Part shown: positions 8,179 through 15,659 of the stretch, in pieces
Numbering within the stretch: position 1 is the stretch's first letter
Layout of the letters: each line of letters begins with the position of its first letter
Assembly (NCBI GenBank): GCA_023416515.1
Contig: JAEZHP010000023.1
Span: 1 to 45,192, forward strand
DNA length: 45,192 nt
Origin: Pseudomonadota bacterium
GTDB lineage: Bacteria; Pseudomonadota; Alphaproteobacteria; Sphingomonadales; Sphingomonadaceae
Direction: 5' to 3'
Program-made: the position numbers and the translations under genes
The notes under the pieces: model-generated
The model's database searches: none
Seen by the model: the letters and a program-made list of their open reading frames with translations, nothing else
What the model was told of the DNA's origin: nothing

Positions 8179-8296
8179 TGTTCGCAGCCCCGTCATTCAG
8201 CGCGGCGACGGTGGTCATCTGCGCATCGGCCGCATCCAACCGCTGAAGCACCGGCCGCTCCCAGGGCTGGCGGGCCTTCGAATCCTTGACGTTCAT
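8171..8296 (-). CDS. Putative lasso-peptide precursor, 41 residues
   Basis: ATG at 8296 is preceded by a strong GAGGAG (8304-8309) with a seven-base spacer, and the frame ends at TGA 8171. The leader carries W12-x2-P15-x-L17-x2-L20-D21, matching the Y/W-x2-P-x-L-x2-L leader motif that PqqD-type proteins recognise in lasso precursors such as paeninodin. The C-terminal part holds T28, T29, D35 and ends NKS with Ser41 last. D35 is the only acidic residue after D24, so it is the likely ring acceptor. The usual Thr at core position -2 does not line up with an acid at ring position 7-9. Starting the core at T28 gives an eight-residue ring (T28-D35) and a six-residue tail, but then residue -2 is Gln26. 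The C-terminal Ser suits the adjacent kinase. Confidence 0.75.
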   Translation of the reverse strand: MNVKDSKARQPWERPVLQRLDAADAQMTTVAALNDGAANKS

Positions 8297-8303
8297 CTGC
8301 CAA

Positions 8304-8309
8304 CTCCTC
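8304..8309 (-). promoter_or_regulatory. Ribosome-binding site of the lasso precursor
   Basis: GAGGAG stands seven bases before the precursor ATG. It is the strongest such site in this operon and fits high expression of the precursor. Its presence is a main reason to call such a short frame a gene. Confidence 0.7.
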
Positions 8310-8340
8310 GCGGCCGTTAGAACCAATTTGGCGCAATGTT

Positions 8341-8369
8341 CAGATGCAGTGACTCGGTCCTACTGTCAA
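8341..8369 (-). promoter_or_regulatory. Possible promoter for the precursor gene
   Basis: A perfect -35-like TTGACA (8364-8369, minus strand) overlaps the kinase stop codon, about 70 bases before the precursor ATG. At a 17-base spacing the -10 position reads CATCTG, a poor match. The placement would allow separate transcription of the precursor, but the evidence is only the -35 box. Confidence 0.3.
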
Positions 8370-9355
8370 GCCTGCGCTGGGTCTCTCCAGCCTCCCGATG
8401 CGTCCGGAATCCATCCACGGGTCCGCCTTCGTGCGGAAAGCTTGCGCATATGGTCTTCAATGCTTTCGGCATCGGCCGTGAAGCGGGACAGGTCCCAAAC
8501 CCGGTTCATCGTGAAGATGGGGACTTCGCTGACGATCCGCGCCGCGGTGGCGAGATATGCGCGCGTCGCCCCCACCAGGTCACCGAGCCTCCGGCGATAG
8601 ATATTGGCCGTGACGGCATTCGCGGCGCCGAGCCCGCGCAGCGGAAAGATGCCAGGCTCGAGGCCGTCTTCGGCGACCCGGAGGTGGTAGATGCCGGCTA
8701 CGGGCACGGGGTCCGGAAAGCCGGTGTCGAGCGGTATCTCGAACTTGTCCTCGTACCAGGGAACCAGCCGCAGCCTCTCGGCGGGGCGGTGAAAAAGGTC
8801 CAGCGTGTCGCGCCACAGCTTTAGGCGCGGCACGCCGGCAGCCGCCACAAGCGCACCCTCGGCGTCGAAGCGCAGCGCGCAGACATCGTCGCTGAGCAAG
8901 TCGAATCCGCGCTCCACGAAGTGCGCTGCCAAGGTCGACTTGCCGGCGCCCGATTCACCGCAGAACAGGAATGCGGCTCCATCGAGCTCCACCGCGTTGC
9001 AGTGGAAGGGCAACAGCCCACGCTGGTGAAGCAGCAGTCCGAACACCGAACCCAGGAGGTAGAGGTTGACCTGTTCGGCCGTGACTCCCGGTGCGGGCTC
9101 CATGACGATTTTCGATCCCGACCGAAGCTCGAAGACCCCACATTCCGCGATCGACAGAAAGCAGCTTTCCCCACCGACGCTCACTTCGATCCCGTCGATG
9201 CGCTCGAGGTCTTTCGGAAGCCGCACTTCGCCTCGTTCGATCTCCACATCGGGCGGCGCGTCGAAGGTTTCCGCGACTGGGCGCAGGGACGCGATTTCCC
9301 ATTCGGAAGCGATGCGAAGCCCGAACAGCCTGTATCGATAGGACGATGCCGTCAT
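8366..9355 (-). CDS. HPr kinase-like peptide kinase of the lasso cluster
   Basis: This 329-residue protein has a Walker A loop GESGAGKST at residues 133-141, then FDLLSDDVCAL, the acidic motif seen in the C-terminal domain of HPr kinase/phosphorylase. The N-terminal 110 residues are a divergent beta-rich domain, and FHCNAVEL precedes the ATP site. Homologues in lasso clusters of the paeninodin type phosphorylate the side chain of the C-terminal serine of the precursor. The adjacent precursor here ends in Ser, which agrees. Its ATG overlaps the B2 stop (ATGA) and there is no separate ribosome-binding site, so translation is probably coupled. Confidence 0.88.
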   Translation of the reverse strand: MTASSYRYRLFGLRIASEWEIASLRPVAETFDAPPDVEIERGEVRLPKDLERIDGIEVSVGGESCFLSIAECGVFELRSGSKIVMEPAPGVTAEQVNLYLLGSVFGLLLHQRGLLPFHCNAVELDGAAFLFCGESGAGKSTLAAHFVERGFDLLSDDVCALRFDAEGALVAAAGVPRLKLWRDTLDLFHRPAERLRLVPWYEDKFEIPLDTGFPDPVPVAGIYHLRVAEDGLEPGIFPLRGLGAANAVTANIYRRRLGDLVGATRAYLATAARIVSEVPIFTMNRVWDLSRFTADAESIEDHMRKLSARRRTRGWIPDASGGWRDPAQA

Positions 9356-9777
9356 GGAAAGCGCGCCAGCTCCGGCATCCCAAGCGCCTCCTCACCGCCG
9401 ATCACGATTTCGCCCGACACGCTGACCCATACATGCGCTTCGAGCTCGCCGGTCTTCACGGAGCGGCGTGCGCCGTAATGGAGCACTGCGTCCACGCCGC
9501 CGCGGCGCAGCATGCGCTGCACTGCAAGGCCCTTTTCGATGCACAAGGTCCGCCACGGCATTCGGCGGGCACAGGCCTCGACGGCCCAGACGCAATCGAA
9601 TGGGTCGACAGGGCTGGCTCGCTGCAGCGGTACCGACCCGAACCGGATCGCCCTGCGGAATGGAAGCATTGCCAGCGCAGCCGACGCGGCCGTCAACGCG
9701 GCTGCCGCCTTGACGAGCATTCGCCGGCGCTGCGGCGACAAGCGATAAAATCGCGCGAGGGGCACGGCGGGGATCAT
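9352..9777 (-). CDS. Lasso leader peptidase (B2, transglutaminase-like)
   Basis: This 141-residue protein matches the B2 family of cysteine proteases, which remove the leader of lasso precursors before ring closure. Visible catalytic residues are Cys79 in WRTLCIEKGLAVQRML and His115 in LEAHVWV. The N-terminal 45 residues are basic and include a hydrophobic stretch (KAAAALTAASAALAMLPF), common in proteobacterial B2 proteins. ATG 9777 is chosen because MIPAVPLARFYRLSP resembles family N-termini. A TTG at 9816 would add 13 residues but run into the divergent gene. Only 23 bases separate this ATG from the plus-strand nucleotidyltransferase, so promoters for one or both must lie within coding sequence. 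Confidence 0.85.
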   Translation of the reverse strand: MIPAVPLARFYRLSPQRRRMLVKAAAALTAASAALAMLPFRRAIRFGSVPLQRASPVDPFDCVWAVEACARRMPWRTLCIEKGLAVQRMLRRGGVDAVLHYGARRSVKTGELEAHVWVSVSGEIVIGGEEALGMPELARFP

Positions 9778-9800
9778 GGTCGGGCGAGGCCGGCACAATA

Positions 9801-10940
9801 ATGACCAATTTGCCAATGTCAGTCCATTTGAGCATATCCGCCCTTCCCTCGGCGACGGAGCAGCCGGCGCACGTGACCTTCGCCCCCGAGTTTCAGCTTG
9901 CGCTCGACTGCTGCCGCTGGAATTTCACCGCCGGCGGAGGGGCGCCCGTCGCCCCGCCGCCTGGTCTCGACTGGTCGCGGTTCGTCGAGCTCGTGCGCTT
10001 TCACCGGATTCAGGGGCTGGCACGCTCCGCGCTGGCCGTCGGCACTCCGCCCGACGAGGCCCTTGATGAGCTGTTCGCGGATTCCAGGACCATTGCGGCA
10101 GCGAATTTGAAAGCGGCGGCGCATTGCGCTCTGCTGCACGAAGCTTTGCGAGCCGCCGGCATAGACGTGCTGTTCATCAAGGGCCTGACGCTATCGGCGC
10201 TGGCCTATGGCGACGCGTTCCTGAAGATGAGCTCCGACATCGACATCCTCGTTGACCCCGAGAACGTCGGCCCCGCCGCTGCTGTCCTGCGCCGGACGGG
10301 GCATCGGCTCGTGGTTCCGCGCGAAGATGCGGACGTCATCCGGTGGCACGGCACAAGCAAGGAGTCGTCGTGGCTCCACGCAAAAAGCGGTCTTTATGTG
10401 GAACTTCACAGCGCCCTGGTCGACAACCCGCGCCTCATCCCCGGCATCGGCATGTCCTCGCCGCGCCAGGAGGTGCCGATTGGCGGCGTTGGAACGCTCC
10501 CGACATTGGCGACCGACGAACTTGTCGCCTATCTGTTCGTCCACGGCGCTTCGACGGCCTGGTTCCGGCTCAAATGGATTGCCGACATATCGGCGCTCCT
10601 CCACCGTCGCGGGCCAGCCGAAGCCGAACGACTATACCGCTTCGCACGAAATCGGCGTGCCGGTCGCGCACCCGCTCAGGCGCTGCTGCTTGCAGGAAGA
10701 TTGTTCGCGCTTCCGCTGCCGCCGGGCGTGCAGGACGACATAGAACGAGACCGGCTCAATCGCCTCCTGGCGGCGAGCGCGCTGCGCCAGATGGAGAACG
10801 CCCGCGAGCCGACGGAGCGCATTGCCGGCACGATCCCGATGCGACTTTCCAAGGCATTTCTGATGAAGGGCGCCGCTTTTCCAGTGGCCGAATTGGCCCG
10901 CCAGGTCGCCGATGTCGCGCGGCGCCGATTTTTCACCTAG
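9801..10940 (+). CDS. Nucleotidyltransferase-fold protein of the lasso cluster (NTP_transf_5 type)
   Basis: This 379-residue protein contains FIKGLTLSALAYGDAFLKMSSDIDILV, where the Asp146-x-Asp148 pair forms the metal site of the nucleotidyltransferase fold. The rest is mostly helical. Such proteins occur in lasso and exopolysaccharide loci. In the pseudomycoidin cluster a related protein was reported to add sugar to the phosphate that the cluster kinase places on the C-terminal serine. The kinase gene here lies less than 0.5 kb away, on the other strand, so a similar phosphate decoration is a reasonable inference. A start at the ATG of codon 6 (9816) is also possible. The gene is followed after 25 bases by the exporter. 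Confidence 0.78.
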   Translation: MTNLPMSVHLSISALPSATEQPAHVTFAPEFQLALDCCRWNFTAGGGAPVAPPPGLDWSRFVELVRFHRIQGLARSALAVGTPPDEALDELFADSRTIAAANLKAAAHCALLHEALRAAGIDVLFIKGLTLSALAYGDAFLKMSSDIDILVDPENVGPAAAVLRRTGHRLVVPREDADVIRWHGTSKESSWLHAKSGLYVELHSALVDNPRLIPGIGMSSPRQEVPIGGVGTLPTLATDELVAYLFVHGASTAWFRLKWIADISALLHRRGPAEAERLYRFARNRRAGRAPAQALLLAGRLFALPLPPGVQDDIERDRLNRLLAASALRQMENAREPTERIAGTIPMRLSKAFLMKGAAFPVAELARQVADVARRRFFT

Positions 10941-10965
10941 GCATCGTCACCGAAGACGAGGGGTG

Positions 10966-12708
10966 ATGGGCGCGCGCAAACCGAGCGGTTTCTGGGGGAG
11001 TCTCAAGCGGGTCTACGCCATTCTCCACCCGGGCCACCGCCGTGACATCGGGCTGGTAGCTCTCCTGACGCTTTTCGGAACGCTGGCCGAGATCGCGACG
11101 ATCGGATTGGTCGTCTCCTTCCTCGCGTTGCTGAGCGGCGCCTCTCCCGCCAGCGTTCCGTGGCTGGATTCCGTCCTCGAGGGCATCGCCCAGCCGTCCC
11201 GAGGCGGGCAGCTGGTCGTTGCCTTGGCAGCCTTGTGCATCGCCGCGATCGCAGCCGCGGTCGTGCGGATCATGCTGCTGCGCTCGACCCAGAAACTGGT
11301 CTTCTCGTTCGGGCACCGCTTGTCGGTCGAGCTCCAACGCCGCGCCCTGTTTCAGCCGTTCGCCTGGCACGTCCGTCACAATTCGAGTGAACAGTTGGCG
11401 ACGATCGAAAAAGCGGAGTGCGTGACGACAGGGGTCCTCCTTCCGCTTGCGCAGGCGAGCGCCGCATCCGTGCTGATCGCCGGCGTGTCGATCTTCCTGC
11501 TTCAGATTGCCCCACTGTCGACCGTCATCGCCGGCCTCGCGCTCGGAGCCGCTTACTTCACGATCGCGCAGGTGGTCAGGAACCGGCTGGAGTCGAACTC
11601 GCGGCGCCTCGACCGGGCGTTCGAGCGGCGAATCCGGATCCTGCAGGAGGGCTTGGGCGGAATTCGCGACGTCATCCTCGATGGCTCGCAGGCCCAGGTC
11701 CTCGAAGAATTTCGCCGCGCCGACCTGGAGCTTGCGCTTGCGAGGGCGAACAGCAGCGTCGTCGTCAGCGTCCCCCGCTTCCTCATCGAATCGGCGGGCA
11801 TTGTCGTTCTCGCCGGCGTTGCGCTCCTGCTATCCGAGCGCCCGGGTGGACTGGCTGAAGCGCTTCCGACCCTCGGTGCGCTAGCGCTTGGCGCGCAACG
11901 CCTGCTCCCGCTGATCCAGCAGCTTTACAGCGCGTGGAGCAATGTTGCCGCGAACAAGCTGGTGCTCGAGGACGTTGCAAACCGGCTCGAGCTTCCAGTT
12001 GCGGAGCGCAAGGCGGCCGGAAAGTTGCGTTTCGAAAGCCAGATTGAATTTCGCAACGTCAGCTATACCTACGCCGAGCGCGGTCAGCCGGCGGTCTCGG
12101 ATGTTTCCTTCACGATACACCGCGGTCGTCGCGTTGCGCTCATGGGTCCAACCGGCAGCGGAAAGAGCACGCCCGCCGACCTGCTCATGGGGCTCCTCGA
12201 GCCGACTTCCGGATCGATTTTGATCGACGGCGTCTCGCTTCTCGGTGAGAACCTCCAGCAGTGGCGCGCCAACGTCGCGCACGTTCCGCAAAGTCCTTTC
12301 GTGGCCGACGCCTCCTTTGCCAGGAACATTGCCCTGTCGCGCGATTTCGACCTGCAGCGAATTCGGAACGCCGCTCGCGATGCGCAGCTCGATGGGTTCA
12401 TCGATTCCCTGCCGAACGGCTACGAGACCCCGGTCGGGGAGCGCGGCGCACGAATGTCCGGAGGCCAGCTTCAGCGGCTGGCGATCGCGCGCGCAATCTA
12501 CAAGAACGTGCCGCTTCTTCTGCTCGACGAGGCGACCAGCGGCCTCGACACTGAGACCGAAGCTGCGCTCCTCTCGGCGCTCGATCGTCTCCAGGATCAA
12601 GGCAGGACGATCGTCATCATCTCACACCGTTCGACGACGGTCGCGCGATGCGATCTTGTCGTTCGGCTGGAACACGGGCGTGTCGGCGAAATAGCGAAGA
12701 CGGCGTGA
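10966..12708 (+). CDS. ABC transporter, fused membrane and ATPase domains (probable lasso exporter, D protein)
   Basis: This 580-residue half-transporter has six predicted membrane helices within about 30-320 and a C-terminal ATPase: Walker A GPTGSGKST at 394-402, Q-loop VPQSPFVADA, signature MSGGQLQRLAIARA and Walker B LLLLDEATSGLD. No peptidase C39 domain is present, as expected for a lasso exporter, since leader removal is done by B2. The residue right after Walker A is Pro403 where Leu is usual. The start is the ATG with GACGAGG just upstream. Polysaccharide export is an alternative because a glycan locus follows, but position and architecture favour the peptide. Confidence 0.82.
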   Translation: MGARKPSGFWGSLKRVYAILHPGHRRDIGLVALLTLFGTLAEIATIGLVVSFLALLSGASPASVPWLDSVLEGIAQPSRGGQLVVALAALCIAAIAAAVVRIMLLRSTQKLVFSFGHRLSVELQRRALFQPFAWHVRHNSSEQLATIEKAECVTTGVLLPLAQASAASVLIAGVSIFLLQIAPLSTVIAGLALGAAYFTIAQVVRNRLESNSRRLDRAFERRIRILQEGLGGIRDVILDGSQAQVLEEFRRADLELALARANSSVVVSVPRFLIESAGIVVLAGVALLLSERPGGLAEALPTLGALALGAQRLLPLIQQLYSAWSNVAANKLVLEDVANRLELPVAERKAAGKLRFESQIEFRNVSYTYAERGQPAVSDVSFTIHRGRRVALMGPTGSGKSTPADLLMGLLEPTSGSILIDGVSLLGENLQQWRANVAHVPQSPFVADASFARNIALSRDFDLQRIRNAARDAQLDGFIDSLPNGYETPVGERGARMSGGQLQRLAIARAIYKNVPLLLLDEATSGLDTETEAALLSALDRLQDQGRTIVIISHRSTTVARCDLVVRLEHGRVGEIAKTA

Positions 12709-12739
12709 CCGCGAGGTGCGGTCGCAGGTCGCGCGCGCT

Positions 12740-13924
12740 TCAAACAGCCGTTTTGACGAGCGGGCCTTCGAGCGTCTCGGACGTGGAAGCGGAGCCATCG
12801 GCGACGCCGAGCGCGGCGAGCATGTCGCGATTGACCTCTTCGACATCGAACATCCGGCGGACTCGCTCGAGGCTCGCCTCGCCCATCGCGCCGTAGGATG
12901 ACCGGTCGGAAAGGAACCGCTCCATGGCCACGGCAAGAGCCTCCCAGTCCCTGATTGGCACCAGGTGGCCGTTGACGCCCTCTTCGACCGTGTCCCGGCA
13001 TCCGTAGGTGTCGGTCGTGATGATGGGCCTGCCGCTTGCCATGGCTTCGAGGACGGTCCGCGGCATTCCCTCGCCGTAAGACGGCAGCACGTAGACGTGC
13101 GCGCGACGATACAGGGCGCGAACGTCGTCGCTGGGGCCGAGATAGTCGACCTGTTCCTGGATGAAGCGCCACTCGTCTGCCGAGTAGGCGAGCGGATTGG
13201 AGTCGTGATAGCCGGCCAGAAGGAACTTCGCTTTCGGAAAGCGCGGCTTCAGCGCCGCCGCCGCTCGCGCATATTCGAGGATTCCCTTGTATCGGACGAT
13301 GCGCGCGACGAGCAGGAAGGTGATTCCCGCTCGCGGCGCCGAGTCGAACGGCAGGGGCGGGAATCGGTTCAGGTCGACCCCTGAGCCGCCCACCACGACC
13401 GCTTTGTCGGGTCGTCTCAGGAGCTTTTCGGACACGAAAAAGTCCCGGTTGTCCTTGTTGTGGAAGATTACGGTGTCCGAGACTGCGCAGCCGAGACGAA
13501 AGAGCGCGCGGGTGATTGCCGGTACCACCTTGCGCGCCAACCCTGCCCCCGGCTCGAAGCCGAAGCCGATCCCGGTGACCATCATGGTTATGCGGGGAAC
13601 TCCGGCGAGTTTCGCGGCGAAGGCGGTGTAGAGCGCAGGCTTGTGGGTATAGCCCATCACGACATCGGGCCGGTGCCGGCGGATGACGCCGACGAGGTGC
13701 GCGATCGCCGCGGCGTCGCGGAACGGATTGAGCGATTGGTTGTCGAGGCTGGTCCGCTCCATGGCGACGCCGAGGCCCCTGCACCAGTCCGCAATCGCGG
13801 GCGGAAATGAGGGCGCGACGGCGACGACCTCATGGCCGTGCGCTCTTAGCAAGCCGATCAAGCGGCCGCGAAAATTCCGGAGCGAATTGGCATCCGAGCA
13901 AGTCAGCAGGATTTTCTGCGCCAT
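12740..13924 (-). CDS. Glycosyltransferase family 4
   Basis: This 394-residue GT-B enzyme begins KILLTCSDANSLRNFRGRLI, keeps the N-terminal acceptor domain with VMGYTHKPALYTAFAAKLAGVP, and has the family-4 donor motifs VVVGGSGVDLNRF, FLLVARIVRYKGILEYARAA and the E-x7-E region YGEGMPRTVLEAMASGRPIITTD. Such enzymes transfer a sugar from a nucleotide donor to a lipid-linked glycan at the cytoplasmic face of the membrane with retention. Donor and acceptor are not predictable. It is the last gene of a three-gene leftward unit (methyltransferase, deacetylase, glycosyltransferase), nine bases after the deacetylase stop. Confidence 0.88.
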   Translation of the reverse strand: MAQKILLTCSDANSLRNFRGRLIGLLRAHGHEVVAVAPSFPPAIADWCRGLGVAMERTSLDNQSLNPFRDAAAIAHLVGVIRRHRPDVVMGYTHKPALYTAFAAKLAGVPRITMMVTGIGFGFEPGAGLARKVVPAITRALFRLGCAVSDTVIFHNKDNRDFFVSEKLLRRPDKAVVVGGSGVDLNRFPPLPFDSAPRAGITFLLVARIVRYKGILEYARAAAALKPRFPKAKFLLAGYHDSNPLAYSADEWRFIQEQVDYLGPSDDVRALYRRAHVYVLPSYGEGMPRTVLEAMASGRPIITTDTYGCRDTVEEGVNGHLVPIRDWEALAVAMERFLSDRSSYGAMGEASLERVRRMFDVEEVNRDMLAALGVADGSASTSETLEGPLVKTAV

Positions 13925-13933
13925 CGGCTCCGC

Positions 13934-14809
13934 TCAGCTTGCGAGGGCGCCCACGGGCACGATGTCGAAGTCCGCAATCAGCCGCTCGAGCTTCAGCCGC
14001 ATTCGGCGGCCGCGGCCAATGCCTTGGAGGAAATTGAAGCGCTTCAAATGTCGCACTTTGTCGGGATCGGCATCGTCTAGCTCTTGTGGGGCGAAGCGCG
14101 GCTTGCGGCTCTCGAACTCGTAAGGATGGAAGTAGCAGACCGGATTTAGGCCTTCGCGGTGGAGCCGCCGGGCGCACCAGCGCGTGAACGCAAGCGGAAA
14201 ATACCGGACATACCCGCCGCCCATGCACGGCAGCTTGCGGCCGGCGATGGTCACGACCGACAGGGGAACCTCCGCAATCCCCGCTTCGGTCATTCCCGGA
14301 GCACGCGGCCAATCCGGAATTCCGTAACGGCCGCCTTCGAAAGGGAAGATCGATGAATCGTAGGCGACGCCGAGCTCGCGAAGGACCTCGAGTGCCCACA
14401 GATTGTCGCGGCTGATCGAGAAGGCCGTCGCCCGGTGGCCGGCGACCGTCTGCGCGCCCGCGGCACGGATTTTCTGCATCCCGCGCTCGATCTCCGTACG
14501 GAACTGCGTCCGGTCCATGTCGCGAACGTAGTCGTGCACGTCACCGTGAACGCCGATTTCATGCCCTTCAGCAACGGCCCGGCGCACGAGCTCCGGATAT
14601 CGCTCGGCGACGTTGCCGAGGAAGAAGAAGGTAGCCTTCTTCCCGTGCTTCCCCAGAAGGTCGAGGATCCAGCTGGTATTCCTCCGCACTTCCTCGGTCG
14701 GCGCCACCGCCTTGCCCAGGAAATCCTTGGCGACGATCTGGTAATAGCACTCGACATCGAACGACAGAGCGAGCTTCCGGCCTGCCTCGCCCTGCCCTCG
14801 TGCGCGCAT
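13934..14809 (-). CDS. NodB-like polysaccharide deacetylase
   Basis: This 291-residue protein opens with LALSFDVECYY, where the Asp pair is expected to give the catalytic base and metal ligand, and then has HEIGVHGDVHDYV with the H-x3-H ligands. AGHRATAFSIS and YDSSIFPFEGGRYG follow, a layout close to the deacetylases found with exopolysaccharide and exosortase loci. The family removes N-acetyl groups from amino sugars in a glycan or lipid-linked precursor. No signal peptide is visible, so a cytoplasmic, lipid-linked substrate is possible. Start ATG 14809 is backed by AGAGGAG seven bases upstream. The upstream methyltransferase ends 14 bases before. Confidence 0.85.
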   Translation of the reverse strand: MRARGQGEAGRKLALSFDVECYYQIVAKDFLGKAVAPTEEVRRNTSWILDLLGKHGKKATFFFLGNVAERYPELVRRAVAEGHEIGVHGDVHDYVRDMDRTQFRTEIERGMQKIRAAGAQTVAGHRATAFSISRDNLWALEVLRELGVAYDSSIFPFEGGRYGIPDWPRAPGMTEAGIAEVPLSVVTIAGRKLPCMGGGYVRYFPLAFTRWCARRLHREGLNPVCYFHPYEFESRKPRFAPQELDDADPDKVRHLKRFNFLQGIGRGRRMRLKLERLIADFDIVPVGALAS

Positions 14810-14823
14810 CCCGCCGCTCCTCT

Positions 14824-15486
14824 TCAGGCTTTCGTCGCCTCGACCCAAAAGCCGGAGCGGCGGCCGAGAGGCTCGATCCTCAGGATCTTGCCCCCTGCTT
14901 TTTCCACGAGCTCCTCGGTGTCTTTGCGAGTGTAGAAATAGACCGGACAATTCTGTCGCTTGTAGCGGAGGCGCCGGAGCTGCGCGCGGGGGAATTCCGG
15001 CGCGGGAATCGACATGTATGCCTTGTCGGCCACCTTGAGCATCCGCCTCAGCGTCGCGACGGGATCGTCAAGATAGTCGAACACGCCCATTGCGAAGGCG
15101 GCATCGAAATGCTGCCTGGTCTCGTCCATCCACCTGTTCATGTCGGTTTCGATGAACTTCACCTTCGACTGGACGCCTTCCTCCTTCGCATAGGCATTTG
15201 CGAGGCCCAGCATCGCAGCGCTGAAATCGAGGCCGACGACCTTTGCGCCCAACCGCGCGAGGTTGATCGCATAGCGCCCGGAGCCACATCCAAGGTCCAG
15301 ATAGGTCTTGCCCTTGGCGTCGCCGAGCGCCTCGATCGTTAGCCGGTAGCGCTCGTACATCGGCTTGCGGAACAACTGATCGAAGATGCGCGTGGCCATA
15401 TTGTCGCCGCCGTAAAGACCGTCGAAGCGGGCGGCATGCCGAACGAAATAATCCTGAACGTCTTCAGCGCGCTGTGCGGTCGCCAT
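14824..15486 (-). CDS. Class I SAM-dependent methyltransferase
   Basis: This 220-residue protein has a clear motif I TYLDLGCGSGRYAINLARLG, then VVGLDFSAAML, FDAAFAMGVFDYLDDP and a C-terminal YFYTRKDTEELVEKAGG. It resembles small-molecule or glycan methyltransferases of the type-11/25 group. The target is unknown, perhaps a sugar hydroxyl, given the neighbours. It is first in a leftward unit with the deacetylase and glycosyltransferase. The ATG at 15486 is preferred over an upstream in-frame codon at 15525 because the family usually begins shortly before QDYFVRHAARFD. AGAGG lies about eleven bases upstream. Confidence 0.82.
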   Translation of the reverse strand: MATAQRAEDVQDYFVRHAARFDGLYGGDNMATRIFDQLFRKPMYERYRLTIEALGDAKGKTYLDLGCGSGRYAINLARLGAKVVGLDFSAAMLGLANAYAKEEGVQSKVKFIETDMNRWMDETRQHFDAAFAMGVFDYLDDPVATLRRMLKVADKAYMSIPAPEFPRAQLRRLRYKRQNCPVYFYTRKDTEELVEKAGGKILRIEPLGRRSGFWVEATKA

Positions 15487-15659
15487 AAGGGCGTGATCCT
15501 CTTCAGATTTTCTACGAAGCGGCAATATCCGCCCCCGGCGCCAACGGCGAGTCCTTGTTTTCCGGCTTGCGCGCCGCTCTTCACGCGGTCGCCGCGACTA
15601 CAGCCTCTGGCGCGCGCGGCTCGTCCGTGGTTTCGTTGACCTCGAAAGGTCCCTCGCGC

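Noticed and set aside
8341..8369. Strong promoter call before the precursor
   Set aside because: Only the -35 matches; kept as a low-confidence feature, not as a finding.
9778..9816. Upstream TTG start for the B2 peptidase
   Set aside because: It would overlap the divergent nucleotidyltransferase start and add residues without family match; the ATG at 9777 fits better.
12597..13784. Minus-strand frame of 395 codons overlapping the glycosyltransferase
   Set aside because: Arg/Pro-rich translation in a shifted frame; the glycosyltransferase in the other frame has all family motifs.
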